From Angiostrongylus vasorum (lineage: Eukaryota; Nematoda; Chromadorea; Rhabditida; Metastrongylidae): a stretch of 64,000 nucleotides of DNA. The position numbers and the translations under genes are program-made. Under the pieces are notes generated by a model. The model had not been told where the DNA came from and did not search any database. It saw only the letters and a program-made list of their open reading frames with translations. Where the stretch lies: assembly GCA_018806985.1 (NCBI GenBank), contig JADANN010000454.1:372001-436000 (forward strand), given 5' to 3'. Below are positions 33,371 to 46,500 of the stretch, one piece after another (position 1 is the first letter of the stretch; each line of letters opens with the position of its first letter).

Positions 33371-33849
33371 TAGAGATTGAACCATAATTCGGAAAACAAC
33401 TCCACGATGCACAACGGTCGAGATGTTGTGATGATGACTTTGAAACGTTCTAGCACTGCTTTCTCAGAATTCTTAGAGGATGGCCCATGTTGAACAGAAT
33501 GGGATGTGCTGGCTTGCGCCTACAGTTCTTCCAAAACGGCAGCAGTTCCCTGCGACTAGTGGATTGCTCATCGACTGAGCATTATGTAACAAGCTGAATC
33601 AGCATATCCATTATTCATATCCGAAATTTCTCCTGTCTCTCTTCTCATTATCGATCGAATAGGTTACCTCTTTTTCTTAATTTTTATCTGCGAAAGAGTT
33701 GAGAAGTTGAAGAAATTCTTCAAAAGAGCAGAGATTTATTAGGACCATACATAGAAACGAACCAATTTGAGAACATTAGGGTCCAGTTCTTGCTATTCAA
33801 TCAATTATTTTAGTTGGTTAGCTACTATCTGATTAGGAATCGTTTGCGA

Positions 33850-35411
33850 TTACACGGTTACTGTGCGCCGAGATGATCTTCTTTCGTCTTCACTCTTTTG
33901 TGTTTTGTTTGTTTTCCGGATTTCGTCATCAAACTGAAGCAAAGGTCCGAAAATTTGATTTCGTACAGTTGAGATCGAATTAGAAACGAACAGTGCCAAA
34001 CGTTGAATCAATTGATTCGACCTAATCGCTCTGACCAGGAAAGATCTTGCAGCTCTGAAAAAATCTAGTTGCAGCAAAAGTACTGCAGATCCAAAAAGAG
34101 TCCAACTGGCAGGCGGTATCTGTGGTTCAGGCCTCGGAATACGTCTCCATGAAGAAGTCGGCTTTCCAAAGAAAATCATACTCGGCCAGCAATAAACGTA
34201 CCTTTGGGGAGTACAGGTTCTCAAGTGGCAACCGAACTAATTCATGAACTCGACCATCCCTGTGGATGACAGTTATAAGACAACGAAGAGAATCGAGGAC
34301 GTGTTGTGCTCCATGTTAGAATATCTAAGTATCTAGAGCTGTTCACAAAAAGAGCGCAGCATTTTTATCCTGCTTAGTTTGGGAATGCGCTCACTTTTTA
34401 ATTTTGCTGTGCTAAATTTGAGGATATAGTGTAGAACAACATTTCCCAAATGGTTCCGCTTCTTTTAATCTCTAGTACGCATTTATTTCATTTCGAAAGC
34501 TATTTCATCTATTTTATAGAAGAGTATTACAGTCCCTAATATCTTAACGGTGGATGTTTTTAGAACACGAAATGAATTTGTGAAGAAGAGAACTTATTAA
34601 TATCATCTGAATTGGGTTCAGTTTTGTAGCCAGAAGACCGACGACGAACGCTATGATGTGTCGATCCCCATATTCCGCGGTAGCAAGCGGTAACTCGTCC
34701 ACGAAACCATGAAACTCGGATTTTCTATCGGTTGGCTTATGCAGTTCGGAACGATGTCATCATTAAGAATTTCTGCAAACTTTCAGGTGAAACGGATGAA
34801 TTGGATGTGTGAATTTTCTGTGCGATAATTTAAATAATAAGTTTTATCTAGTCTTATCTTAGCCCATTCTTTGTCTTTTTTTATAAGAGACTGCAATACT
34901 GCTAATGAAATTTTGGCGATTTCTCAATTCTAACCTTTCACTAATTTTCTTAATGAACATTGAAGACGAGAAAAAAAAGGTTTTTTTGCTTTTTTTTCTT
35001 CCATTCTCGATTTTTCCTTATTCTGGACGTTATGTTGAAAACTGGAACTTTTCTACTTAGGTGGTATTCCTTGCTTTTTTTTAGAATTTTCCTTTTAGTG
35101 CTACCTTATATTGTTTGATTAGAAACCCTCAAGATTAAACGTCCATCAACACTCTTTTTTAATAAAATATATAAATGATGAAGTTTACAACGTCACGAAG
35201 AAGACAGGAAATGGAGTTTAACAAAAAAAGAAAAAAAAACGGATGAAGTGGGTGCATTGGAAACCTGTTTAAAAATTGAAATATTATGGAGATTGTAGGT
35301 GAATCTTTCTGGATGTCACAGCGCAATGTACTGTGGAGGTTTCTAGCAATGCTACGAAGCGCACATACACATGCAAACTCATATATGATATAAACAAACA
35401 TAGATAAATGC

Positions 35412-35501
<90 letters not shown>

Positions 35502-37359
35502 CACCCATATCTACGAATGCATACATACTTATATGTACACATACATACATACAGACAAGCACGAATGCATATACATACACATATATATTATCCGATTACT
35601 TTGTGATATACATGGGTCGTAGGTATCTTTCTGCTGTGGTCGATAAAATCATCTTTGAGCTGTGTGTACACAAACTACCATTGGTGAGGGTCTAGGAACA
35701 CTTTTGTTAGGGTGTTTAGAATCACTGGAAAACTAACTAACGGCTCTACAACGAGATGACGTTTACGGATGATACAAGCGAAAACATGTATGCAAATTAG
35801 AGTTATTGAATATATTGAGAATTTCTGCTAGGACTGCAATTTGCCAATCTCGATTTCGCTATGCAATTGATAAACCAGTTTTGCCTATTTCAATCTGTCC
35901 CAAACATCGAAGGGTGTCCCAATATTTGGTTTCCTGATATTTTTTCGCGCACTGTTGAATTGGTGATGTGCAGCGGACTGTGTTTGACCAGCCAGCCAAT
36001 AAACACAATTGAACTCCAGCTTTTATTATCGTACAAAGTGCTCTCGTTGTGCCCTTATAATCGCAACGCAAATTCACACTTGTGATTCTTGGCCATTTTC
36101 ATTGAAATCACAGTGATTATCCTTAAGCAAATGCAGATTTTATGAAGTATACATGGTTCGCAGATGTTTTTGTGGTGTGGAATTATCCAGATTTATGTGA
36201 AATACAACCACAAGAGGAGCGTGTGGCGCAGTGGTCGGAGGCGCCTTGGGACATATACGTGGAACGGATTCCCATGCCCATGGCCCACCAAGTTTTCCAT
36301 TACCCCGAGGCCGGCAAATTGGTACTAGACTTGTCTGGGAGGATAGCGGCGTCATTGTAAGAGCCAGTTATGCATTCAATCACCTCCAAACGATGCTTGA
36401 TAAGTTGAATACATGGAGCATCCCTCAGGGATTGATCAACGCCGAGAGCTCTATCCTTTTTGAACGATCACGAGAACGCTGAGATACGAACAAAACTCGG
36501 AACCTCAGGTGAGTTTCGAGCCTGTGAATACCTTTTGTGGGTGTTATCCACCACACCAATCGAGGCCCTTTGCTTTGCCTTTCTCCTAGCAATTTTTTAG
36601 CTCTAACGTTACTATCGGCAGTCAACGGGAATGATCTGGGTAGCACAAATCGGCATTGAACTTAGTTATGCTGAAGCTGCAGTCCAGATCACCATATGTG
36701 TTCTCAGTTTACTACCAGTTCTTATACTTAAGAATAAGAAGTAGGTAAAAGTCAAACATTCTGCTATCTAAATTTATCTTTCCGGATAATTTTATCTATG
36801 TAAGTATACTTTGGTGGATTCCCGATCATATGCATTTACATGCATCGATTTACTATCATATACTGATTTTCGGAGCATAAAATTCAGAGGTGAACCAGAG
36901 TAGGATTTACAAAGGACTGGCTACTTTTATTCTGTTGAGGAGCAGTGTTCAATGGGACGAGTTTAAGAGCGTATTCCAAATGACACCAACGCTCCTCAAT
37001 GAAATTCTGAAATAGTCAAATGTCAGAAAATAACATTATTGAATTATCAAGAAAAATTAATCGATGAACCGTCTGCGTAAGTGCAACAAGGTCCTGTGAG
37101 TTATTTCAGTTTGTGTACTTCAAAACTTGGTGGGCTTTCTTCTCGTTCAGTGTTGTTTTCGAAATATTTGTCATATTATTCGATTTTTTGAAGTCTATCA
37201 GATTTTCATCGTTTTTATTTTCTACTGTTTATCACGATCAATAAATGGCGACCTTAAACTAGTTTTCAATGCTATGCATTCTCTAAGAGCGATATTTCAT
37301 TCAAGGAATTTTGTCCAACTTACCGTTAGCGTTATAAAGAGCTGCTTAAACGTAGACAT
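33850..37359 (-). CDS. Undescribed 234-aa protein gene, six exons
   Basis: Exons in coding order: 37,324-37,359; 36,911-37,006; 35,876-35,951; 34,695-34,772; 34,202-34,308; 33,850-34,161. All join GT-AG in phase. Donor 1 is GTAAGT, acceptor 2 is GACTATTTCAG and donor 5 is GTACGT. Intron 4 has a weak donor (GTTACC), and intron 5 is only 40 bp. The protein starts MSTFKQLFITLTNFIEERWC. Further motifs are KKYQETKYWDTLRCLGQIEI, CLITVIHRDGRVHELVRLPL, a hydrophobic stretch near residues 165-180 (SWTLFGSAVLLLQL) and a Lys/Arg-rich C-terminus ending RRTVTV. One membrane helix is plausible. The ATG is first in its frame and lies 222 bp from an opposite-strand start. Introns hold SINE-A, SINE-D and a CA repeat. 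The family is not recognised. Confidence 0.55.
35416..35499. repeat. (CA)42 microsatellite
   Basis: About 84 bp of uninterrupted CA on the plus strand, inside intron 3 of the minus-strand gene at 33,850-37,359 (TG on its sense strand). Surrounded by ATACATAC-type repeats to about 35,590. Confidence 0.98.
36215..36460 (+). mobile_element. SINE-A copy
   Basis: GGAGCGTGTGGCGCAGTGGT head. The core TTGGTACTAGACTTGTCTGG is followed by a short deletion. The tail is GAGAGCTCTATCC. It lies antisense in intron 2 of the minus-strand gene. Confidence 0.8.
36470..36680 (-). mobile_element. SINE-D copy, long form
   Basis: CGCTGAGATACGAACAAAAC, GGTGAGTTTCGAGCCTG and GGGAATGATCTGGGTAGC match the 16.3 kb copy. 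It begins within 10 bp of the SINE-A tail. Confidence 0.6.
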
Positions 37360-37581
37360 CGTTCCGAGACGATATGTCACAAGAACAACTAGTGATTTCG
37401 ATCGCCATTAAGCTTTTCTCATCCCATCCATCCATCTTCCATGCTTCCCGTTCTTTCGCACTTCTAGTGTTCCTGATATCGTTCGGTTCATCACCAGTTT
37501 TTTCTTCCATGTCTGATTATTACCATCTTTCCGTAAAGCATCCGCATTTGTATTATTGTAGTACGAAGTTGCATTGAAACT
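37360..37581. promoter_or_regulatory. Putative bidirectional promoter
   Basis: 222 bp separate the minus-strand ATG (37,359) from the plus-strand ATG (37,582). The sequence is T/C-rich with no repeat insertion. Inferred from gene orientation, not from a motif. Confidence 0.3.
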
Positions 37582-40500
37582 ATGCGAAAGTATCCGTTGT
37601 TACTTAAGTGTTACTTGAATGCTTAGATGGTTTGCTTGCAGGAGTCGTTCGGATCTCAGCGCATTCGTTTTTCTCTATCGTGATATTGTTCTGCAAGGTA
37701 ATATGTTTCCATCATGATGATGTCTGCAAATTTCATTCCATCAGATATAAATCGTTTGCAGCTGCTGATACAGCTGGTTGATTTTTGTCACCAACACAAA
37801 TAAACGTTTAATAAATGGCCCAGTTCAAATCTTCTCGAATCCATTCCTCTGTTGTTCTCATGCATCTCGCATTCTATGAAAATTGAAACAGTTTTCCTTT
37901 GAAGATGAAACATCTCTCAATCTTACATATTTAAGGGATCTTGATTCGCTTAGTGGCAAGGCTTTGAACAGCATTTCTAGGTGGAGTTCAAAGGGAGTTA
38001 AACATATGCCTATGTATTATACTTCCCCTGAGATACAAGAGAAATCACGCTGTAGTTTGCTGTCTTTTTATACACCGGTTTGATTCTAACTTTTTCACGT
38101 GTGGAGACACATACGCAAATTGCATGTTGCATGTCAACCTGACCAGATGCTAATATTAGGTTGGTGGGTAACATTAGAGAGACGAGCAGAGGCATAGGCC
38201 AATAAACAAGCCCCAGCTCTACTACGGATATGGCCGAGCAAGTAAACCGTGAGTATAAACATCTTTTACGTCACAACTTCACGATACGACAATGTTTGTC
38301 CTCTCGCCAAAAAACAGGGAAAAAACTGAAGCATGCCTAACAAAAGTGTGGTGTTATTCATGTCTCTTGAAAGACCACAACTAATTTTTTAAACTCAACA
38401 TGTGGGAGCGAGTGGAGAACACACTCACAAATGATTTGGCTGATGTCGAACACGGAAAGTAAATTCAGCAAAGAGAGATAGAGAGGGAGAGAGAGAGGGA
38501 GGGAGGAAGGAGGAGGGAGGGAGAGGAACTTTGATGGGGAGAGAACTGATGAAGTAGATAGCGTCTCGTCTCGCTCGTCAATTTGACAAGTACGCAGTCT
38601 AAAAAAGATTTTTCGGCATATCTGCTCCAGCTAATGTATGACTAGTTTTTGACATCAGTGTTATGCTCACCGTAGGGTTAACTAGTTTACTACTGTCACA
38701 ATTTCTCCATACAGCAGTCACTGTAGTTGGCGTCGTCGTGTGTGCAGTGAGATCCCGAACCTTCGACCATATGGCCGGATTTCAGTTCATTAGATTTGCC
38801 AGAAGTTTCATTTTTTTTGTTGTTCTTCACTACATCTTGACGTCCAGAGCTGTTCCCTTTTTCCGACATTTTAAAGAAATTTCTTCACTACTAATCGGAT
38901 GAAATGCCGAGCATTCACATATCGCACCGGCTTCCAAGTTTTTTTCATTCGGAGGGCGCTCAATAAATATACTGTTAGAACATCCAGAAAATCGAGAGTA
39001 GTGAGTTATGTGTAGTTTTCTAGCGGTTATTGCTGAAAGCAACGCCTTAGTGTTATTTTTCGTAGTCTTGCTCCTCCGCTTAACCAGCATGTTCTCTTTC
39101 TCTCCACTTCCCTTCATCCGCCTTTCCACGCAACCAAAATCGTTTCTGCGTGAGAATTATCGAGTTTTTTTTCTTCGTACATTCTAAAATGTTTCCTTTA
39201 GTTGTACAATTTTATCATTATTCATGTCATTCTCTAGACTAGTGACTGACTCATAGACTCTCAAGTTAAACTACTTGAGGCGAAAAAAAGTTTGCTGATC
39301 AAAAAAGTGTTAAAAAAATAGTAAAATCGCAACTGAATATTGGATCAAAGCTGGAAAGGCACTAGTGTTTGTAATGGATCGAGAAGTTTTCTTATTCTCA
39401 AGACTAAAGAGACTTGTGTGAGGATTGTTTACAATGTTAGCAAGCTGAGTTGCCCTGGCTTTTTCTTGACGAGCCTACCAAGAATTTGCTAACAAGACTG
39501 GGTCGTAGAGAGTTCATTCGTAGTTAGACGCGTTTATGCGGCAAGGCAATGGACGAGTGTGGCGCGGACAGAGAAGCTTCAGCTTTGTTGGAATGTCGCC
39601 TGCTTCCATCATATTGAACCCTTCCTACTAAACTACTTGTTTTTTTTTCTGTTTTATCCACGTATTTCACATCGTATCCTGCCATTGAAAATTGAAAAGT
39701 CAGCTTAACTGCATTCAATGCCAATTTGTGTTTCTCAGATTACTCTCGTTCACGGATGATTGCTGATAGCACCGATGAAGTAAAAAGAAAACTGGCCGAG
39801 AGAAGGCGAAGCAAAACCTCAGGTAGTGTAGTAGATAACACATGAGCCCCCCTTGAGAGGGTAGTCGCGGGTTCGAAGCTCACCTGAGATTCCCAATTTT
39901 GCTCATATCTCAGCATTGTTATGGTTATATTTGTTTTTCTAGAGCCGTTTTTGTTTTTGCAACAGTTATTGTTTGGAGAAGTATACTATGGAAGGTACGT
40001 TACTTAGATACGAGTCATTTTTTTAGTAACAGTGAGCTAGTGCTATCTCTTTCGCATTGACATACGATCATGTGAACGTTGGATATTTGTCGACTATCGA
40101 TAATCACCGAATCAACAGATCAGTGGAATCATCGACGCAACTTCGAAAACCATCAGGCTTTTCATCTCTGCATTAATGATCTGGGTGGGATGTTTTCTGC
40201 TAGATTGCGGTCGTATATTATTCATAGTGCTTGTTGTTGATTGGGTTTGCCCAGTTAATGTCATTTTCATGCGATACTAGTTCAATGAAGACATCAAGAA
40301 TTCGTACTAAATCTTCGACATGGCACCTCTTTCTGAAGCTCACAAGGAAAATGAATCATATCTGCTTCATATTTCACAGTTCTGCTGATGAGCAAACACG
40401 AGATTTTATTATATTATAGTTATTATATTGCTTAGGTTTATTATGGTTGTTGCTTTAGCATGCGTTTTCTTTTCAAGAAAACAGTGAATTATTGATCGAC

Positions 40501-43500
40501 ACTGAGTTAGAGGGGAGTCGATCCTGCGATTTGCTACACATTTGCTTAATTACCTCGATCCTTAAATCATCCATGCTGACATCTCACGCATGCCTATGCG
40601 GTTCTTCGACCTTTCGTTTTCTTCGATCGCTGACATGGAAGATGGTTGGATTCATGTGTACATATTGTTTATTGTGCCATCTGTAGATGTTCTTTCCTAA
40701 TTTCACGTGCTCAGTGCTGCACGAACTTAGTCCCGAAATCCTGAGACGTTCGTATTAAGGCATTCCAAGTCTTCGGATAGGGCGTTCCTCAACTTCTACG
40801 AAGTGGACTGAACTTTTTGTGCATTGCAACGAGTTCAGTCTTCCAGTACAGGAACGCGACGATTTCTACGATTAAATGAATGAACGTCCAAGGTTCATGT
40901 AATGGGAAAAACAATAGAACTTCCAACACTGATGAATTTTTTTAGAGATTCACCAAGAATTCGACTCCGATGAGTATCATTGAGGTGGCTGAATGCATAT
41001 TTTTTCCCACGCACTGGCATGCCTGGATCTATGGATGGCGTGTTTGTCTTCCCAAACAAATTTCTTACCAAGTTCTTGAGTCCAGGGACACGGAGAGTTT
41101 GGTTTGCCTGAGGTGAAGGGGGTCGAACCAACGACCATGTGTTTATAGCACGACACCTCTAGCCACTACGCTCTACTCGTCCCAAAGATGGTAATAAAAA
41201 TGTGTTTTTTTGGAATCGTGCTTAAGAAGTCTATAGCTCATATTTTCTTCCTACTCATGACGTAGAAATTCAGATTTCAACTCGCATTTCTTACGTTAGC
41301 AGTTGGAACATTAAAAGACATAAAGTTAATGAAATTTGTAAAATCCTGTTTCTTGCGAATCACTTTGTAAAATATAATTTTTTTTATGAGAAGGAAATGT
41401 TTTGCGAAAATGATATGGAATGCTGGAAGAACTTCATGTCGAAATTCAAGCTGACTAAAAAGCCAAATCACTAAAATACACAACACTATTGGAGACTAAC
41501 TGTCTACTGAGTTGTTTTTTTGTGTGAACCTGCATCTTTGGAAAGTCGGAAAAAACATGTGAAACATTCCGTATCTGCAAAAAATATGAAGGAAACAAAT
41601 CTGCCTTACTTTACATGTACTGCTTTTACTCTTTTGTTAGTGATTTCGTATTTTCGCTGTAACATTCTACCAACGTGATTTCCTATCCTACAATTCTCGA
41701 AAGTATCGAGAATATTCTTTAACTGGTGTGGCGTTTTCCTTTTCCATTCTATGATGGTGCCCTTGAATATTTGGAATGTGCAGCCCTCTTTTTCCCCTCT
41801 TGTAAGTACTGCAAGGCATTTCATTTTCGTTCTGAACCGAATTCACCGGGTTGTTTATTCTAAGATATAATTTCATTATTTACTTCGATACTTGGAAGGC
41901 CCGTTCTCACTGGCTATGCGAGCCCCAATGTAATGTCCATTTTTTTCGAAATTTTGCTGGTTAGTCCATTATGGTTTCCTGGAATCTCAGAGGTCAACCT
42001 AGCCAAAGTCTGGTCCATGTCTTCACCACCACAGGCAGTTGCAGCCCGGTAGAGGCGGAGATGAATCCTCCTTCTCTACATCGCAAAACGATACCCAGGA
42101 TGCCTTCCAGTCACGATGACGCGGTAAACCGTTGGGACAGAAATTTTGATTTTGAGTCTGTGACTCAAAATTTCATTAGGCTTCAAAAACCTGCTTTATA
42201 CCTTCACTTCAAGCTTTCATTGCGATATGCATGTGATAATACCTTAGCAATGTCGTGCTCATTAGGGGCCTTCATCACCGATGCCGAAACTCATTTTTGG
42301 TAATTCTTACACCACCAAAAAGCCGTTTCCTAAGGAAAAATGCCATAAAATCGTTGACTTTACGAAGATTGCGTGGATAATCTGCTTTATTTTACTGGTA
42401 CTTACATTATCACGATCTTCCAAAAAACAATCTGATAACAATCAACGTAATATTAATGACAGTAATCATGAAAAAGGATGAAGCTCTCGGCGTTGATCAA
42501 TCCCCTGAGGGATGCGCCGTGCACTGGACTTCATTAAGCATCGTTTAGGGTGATTGAATGCATATCTGGCCTTTACAATGACTCGCGGTGGCCTACCGAT
42601 ATATCGAGCCAATGAGCCAGTGCTGCTATCCTCCCAGACAAGTCTGGTACTAATTTGCCGACCCCGCTGGCATGGAAGGCTTGGTGGGCCATGGGCGCGG
42701 GGGATCGATTCCACGTGTATGTTGCAGGGCGGCTTCGACCACTGTGCCACACGAACTTCTTAATCATAGTAATAATAATAACAATATAACGATAATCTGA
42801 TAGTCTTTTTTCTAAAAATTGTTGTTCCTTAGGACTTTTTTTTCTAATAAGTAATGCAGTAAACAAGATATACTTGTAGTGGAAAACAATCCATAGTTGA
42901 TGGAACCTAATTGGTTAAGTTCATGAATGGTTTATGAATGAATACGTTAGAAGCTGTAGTCTCCCTCTTCGCTACGCTACATTCAAGAATTCTATGGCTC
43001 TATTGACTCTTTACGCCATTTGAGCTCTAAATGTTGCGATCTCAAATTAGGTTTCCTGCATTCTTTCAGCAATCTGTACTATTGCGTTGACCGATATCAT
43101 CCAAAAAGGAGCGTTTTTTCTTCAGAGACCACTTATGCATGAAATAGGCAGTTTGAAGAAGAAGAAGAAGAAAAAAGAAAACCTGAAAAAACTGCCAGGT
43201 TTTTGACTTATTTTTGATTAGAAATGGGGAATTAAATTTCACTAGAATGGGGTTTTCATTTCTCTTACAATCATATATTCAGTAAAGACCTTTCAATATT
43301 TCATGAGAAGTTTTTACCGATTTTACCAAACATTTGGAAAGACGGCAAGTGAATCGAACTGAAAGGTCGTGTGAGATCTTCGAGTTCATCACAGTAACAT
43401 GCGATGATCCGTATGCATAGTTATATCTATATAGGCATATTGTGCCAAATTCTATCAAAACGTCTCAGTACTTGGCTTGTAGCGAGCTCAGATTTTTTCC

Positions 43501-46500
43501 CGCTTCACTGGCTCAGCGTATAACTCACTTTCCACTACTTACCACATTCCTTGCAATTTTTTGAGCATTCTAGTAAACGTCACTTTTTTCCCTCGTCTTG
43601 ATGAATTCCAGGCACAGCAAAATCGTAGTTTAAACTCCAGAACACCGCTTTTAATACATTGCACCCTACACGCACTCACTACAATGCACTGAGCGCGAAG
43701 ATAGTGGTTGCTTCCAGCTTAAAACCAATCCATATCAACTCATGGCACGTGTAGCGCAGTGCTGAGGTGTCCCTGCAATACACACGTGGTCTTTAGTTCA
43801 TTCCAGCCTCCTGGATCCATCACGCCTTGCATTCCTCCGGGTTCGACGAAGAAGAACAAACAGGACCGTTTTTAGGGAGGATGGTAGCACTAACCCGACA
43901 CATCGCTTCGCCACCACGAGTCAGTAGATAGGACAAATCTGCATTCATTCACCTTAGCGATGCTTAATGAAGTCAATGCATGGCTCATCCCTCAGGGACT
44001 GATCAAAGTCGAGAGCTTCATCCTTTATCCTTTTACAACAGCTCATATTAAACTTCATTTCTTGATATGAAAACCACCAGAATCTGCAGCTATTTTCTCT
44101 TAAGATTTATACTTTCTGAAATTCATGACGCATATTTCCTGCACATTTTTAGCTCACAGAGGTCGTACATGTAAGCAGGTGAACAAACGGGGTTTTGTCC
44201 AGGATGACACGATTGTGTTTCTCAATATATCGAGTTTATGTATGCAGCTGTCCTTATTCCATAGGATATTTTAAGTACTCAAATCTCCCCCATCAATTAT
44301 CGAAAATTCTAATTCTAAACATGTTTAAACTCGAAAGAGTACTGCGTATAAATTACATTAACGATTGAGACGATGAAACAGAGGTTATATAAGTTTGTAA
44401 AGTCTCTCGACTCTTCACTTCTTCCACTGATGGTTAGATAATCTTCAACTAACAAAAAAATTCCCTTCAAACGTGCAAACGTGTTAAATCAACATCGGCA
44501 TTCGCTAATAAGTTAGTGTCCTTCAAGGCTATTATGCTAATAAGAGGGTTGTTCATGTAGTACTTGTTCCAGATTAGCCACGATGCCCGTGCTCTTTGCT
44601 TTCCTCAAGGCTGTTTTTTCTCTCGACCACCTGCAGAGAGTTCACGTTAGGTGGCGACAAACATATTATTTCTTTGTGTCATAAGTACGCCACCCGTGCG
44701 TTTCAAGTTGTCAGTAGCATTTTCGTCACCCGGTATGGAATATGTGCAGCTGCTCTGACTTACTAAAAACTATGTGCCAGAAATTAGAACAGCTCTGAAG
44801 AAGGAGAAACACGCCGAAATTTTTTGACACTGTTACTTAACGCAAAGACTTTGTTAAGGACAGGTCATGGAAAAACTATAATCTTATGAATCACACTGTA
44901 ATCACTTCTTATTTACTGTCTATTGTTTTTCATCCCAGGGTGTGATTTGAATTATAACCACAATAATGTTGAGTTATTTGCAAAACTGAGGGCTGCGCAT
45001 GTGCCTGCGTTAGGGATCGAACACCCTATTACCCTTTCCGGAGAGTAACGCGTTCACCACCACACCATGCGAGTCCTTCATTTCGCCATTCTGTCAACTG
45101 TTTTTTTTACCTTCGTCTTATAGTTAGAGCATTTGACTGTTCACTTTTTTCTATCTCGATAGTCTAACGTGGAATTTTCTGAACTCCGACAATCATTTCC
45201 AATGTCAGGTGCCGAAACTAGTTTATGGTATTACACTTCTCTAACTAGAATCTATGTACACAGAGTGAACACCTCTGTACAATGCGAGTGTCAGGTGATT
45301 GTCAAAAGTCCGACTTAAATCGTGTTGGAATTTGTCAGCTGTTCGTAAGTTTATCACGTTATCAGTTACTGGTGGTGGTAGTGATGGTGCTAATGCTTGC
45401 TGCAACTGATTATCACTGCCTATAACACCGAAAATGATGAACCATAGAAATTTCTTATTTTCAAGTTCATTGTATTTTCAAGTTGTTTTAAGTGGTTTTT
45501 TGTTTTGTAAGTTTACTATTGTATTTCTGTGACTCGCTTCAATTCACCAATCTTTCTTCTCTAGCAGTAGTGTTCGTTTCAGTACCAGCAACTAGAACGT
45601 CTATCACATTTCTTTCTGATATTTCTGAGATTTAAGCTAATGAATCCTAGTGTTATTGATTGAAGCAGACGTTTGAACGACGGTCAGAAGTCCTTTGCTG
45701 ATGTGGTCATACTCGGTGACAGGAACGCTGTTCGTTGTTCTCACCAGCTGTTATTATTCTTTTACACATTTTTTTTGTATCATACGAATTGAAACTTTGT
45801 TACAAACCACTGTTATTAAGCACTTTGTAGCGTTTTGTTTTATGTTCTACCTTTCTTGATGTTGTGTTTGATGATAACTTTGTTATACTGAAGTGTAATG
45901 GTGACTACATAGTAACTTATGTGATGCCCGTCAGGATGCAACCACAATGGTGCTGAGATATTTGAAAAATTACGGACCGCTGGTGTCCGTGGCGGGGATC
46001 GAACACACTTTACCCTTTCCGAGGGCTGACGCGTTTAACGTAACGCGCTATTAGGATGCTTTAGTAACATTTTTTTCGTATTTGAGATCGATACGCCTAG
46101 ATTAACATCTCAGGGAAATCTGAGTTCGTTTTACGATGGATCGTCCCATGATGTCTTTGTGGTAATGGAAAATTGGCTTCGTTATTTAAAGACTGCCATC
46201 GAAGTCGACGATCACCGCATTCGTTTTTTATACTACGAACTCATTTTCAGCTATTCGCTTAACAACTTGTAGCATGTCAGTCTCATGGGACGTAACGAGC
46301 ATCGTCGCAGTCGTCGAAGTGATAGAGCGCCTTCTACGCGTTAAAATCCAGCGCTTTCCCACAAATACTACATATTGTCCACAATTTTTCTGTCAGGTTT
46401 ACCTCGACCTCTCATTTTCGATGGTATGCTAACTATATATTTAAGATATCAGTTACTGTATTTTCCACCACTTAAAATTTTCCACCTGTCATATCTTCTT

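Noticed and set aside
34620..34790. Alternative minus-strand frames over the 34.7 kb exon
   Set aside because: All three frames are open for some distance. The chosen frame is the one with a good acceptor (GTTTGCAG) and phase agreement on both sides, but this exon remains the least certain of that gene.
35159..35695. Long open frames of alternating Cys-Val or Thr-His
   Set aside because: They are translations of the CA/TG microsatellite.
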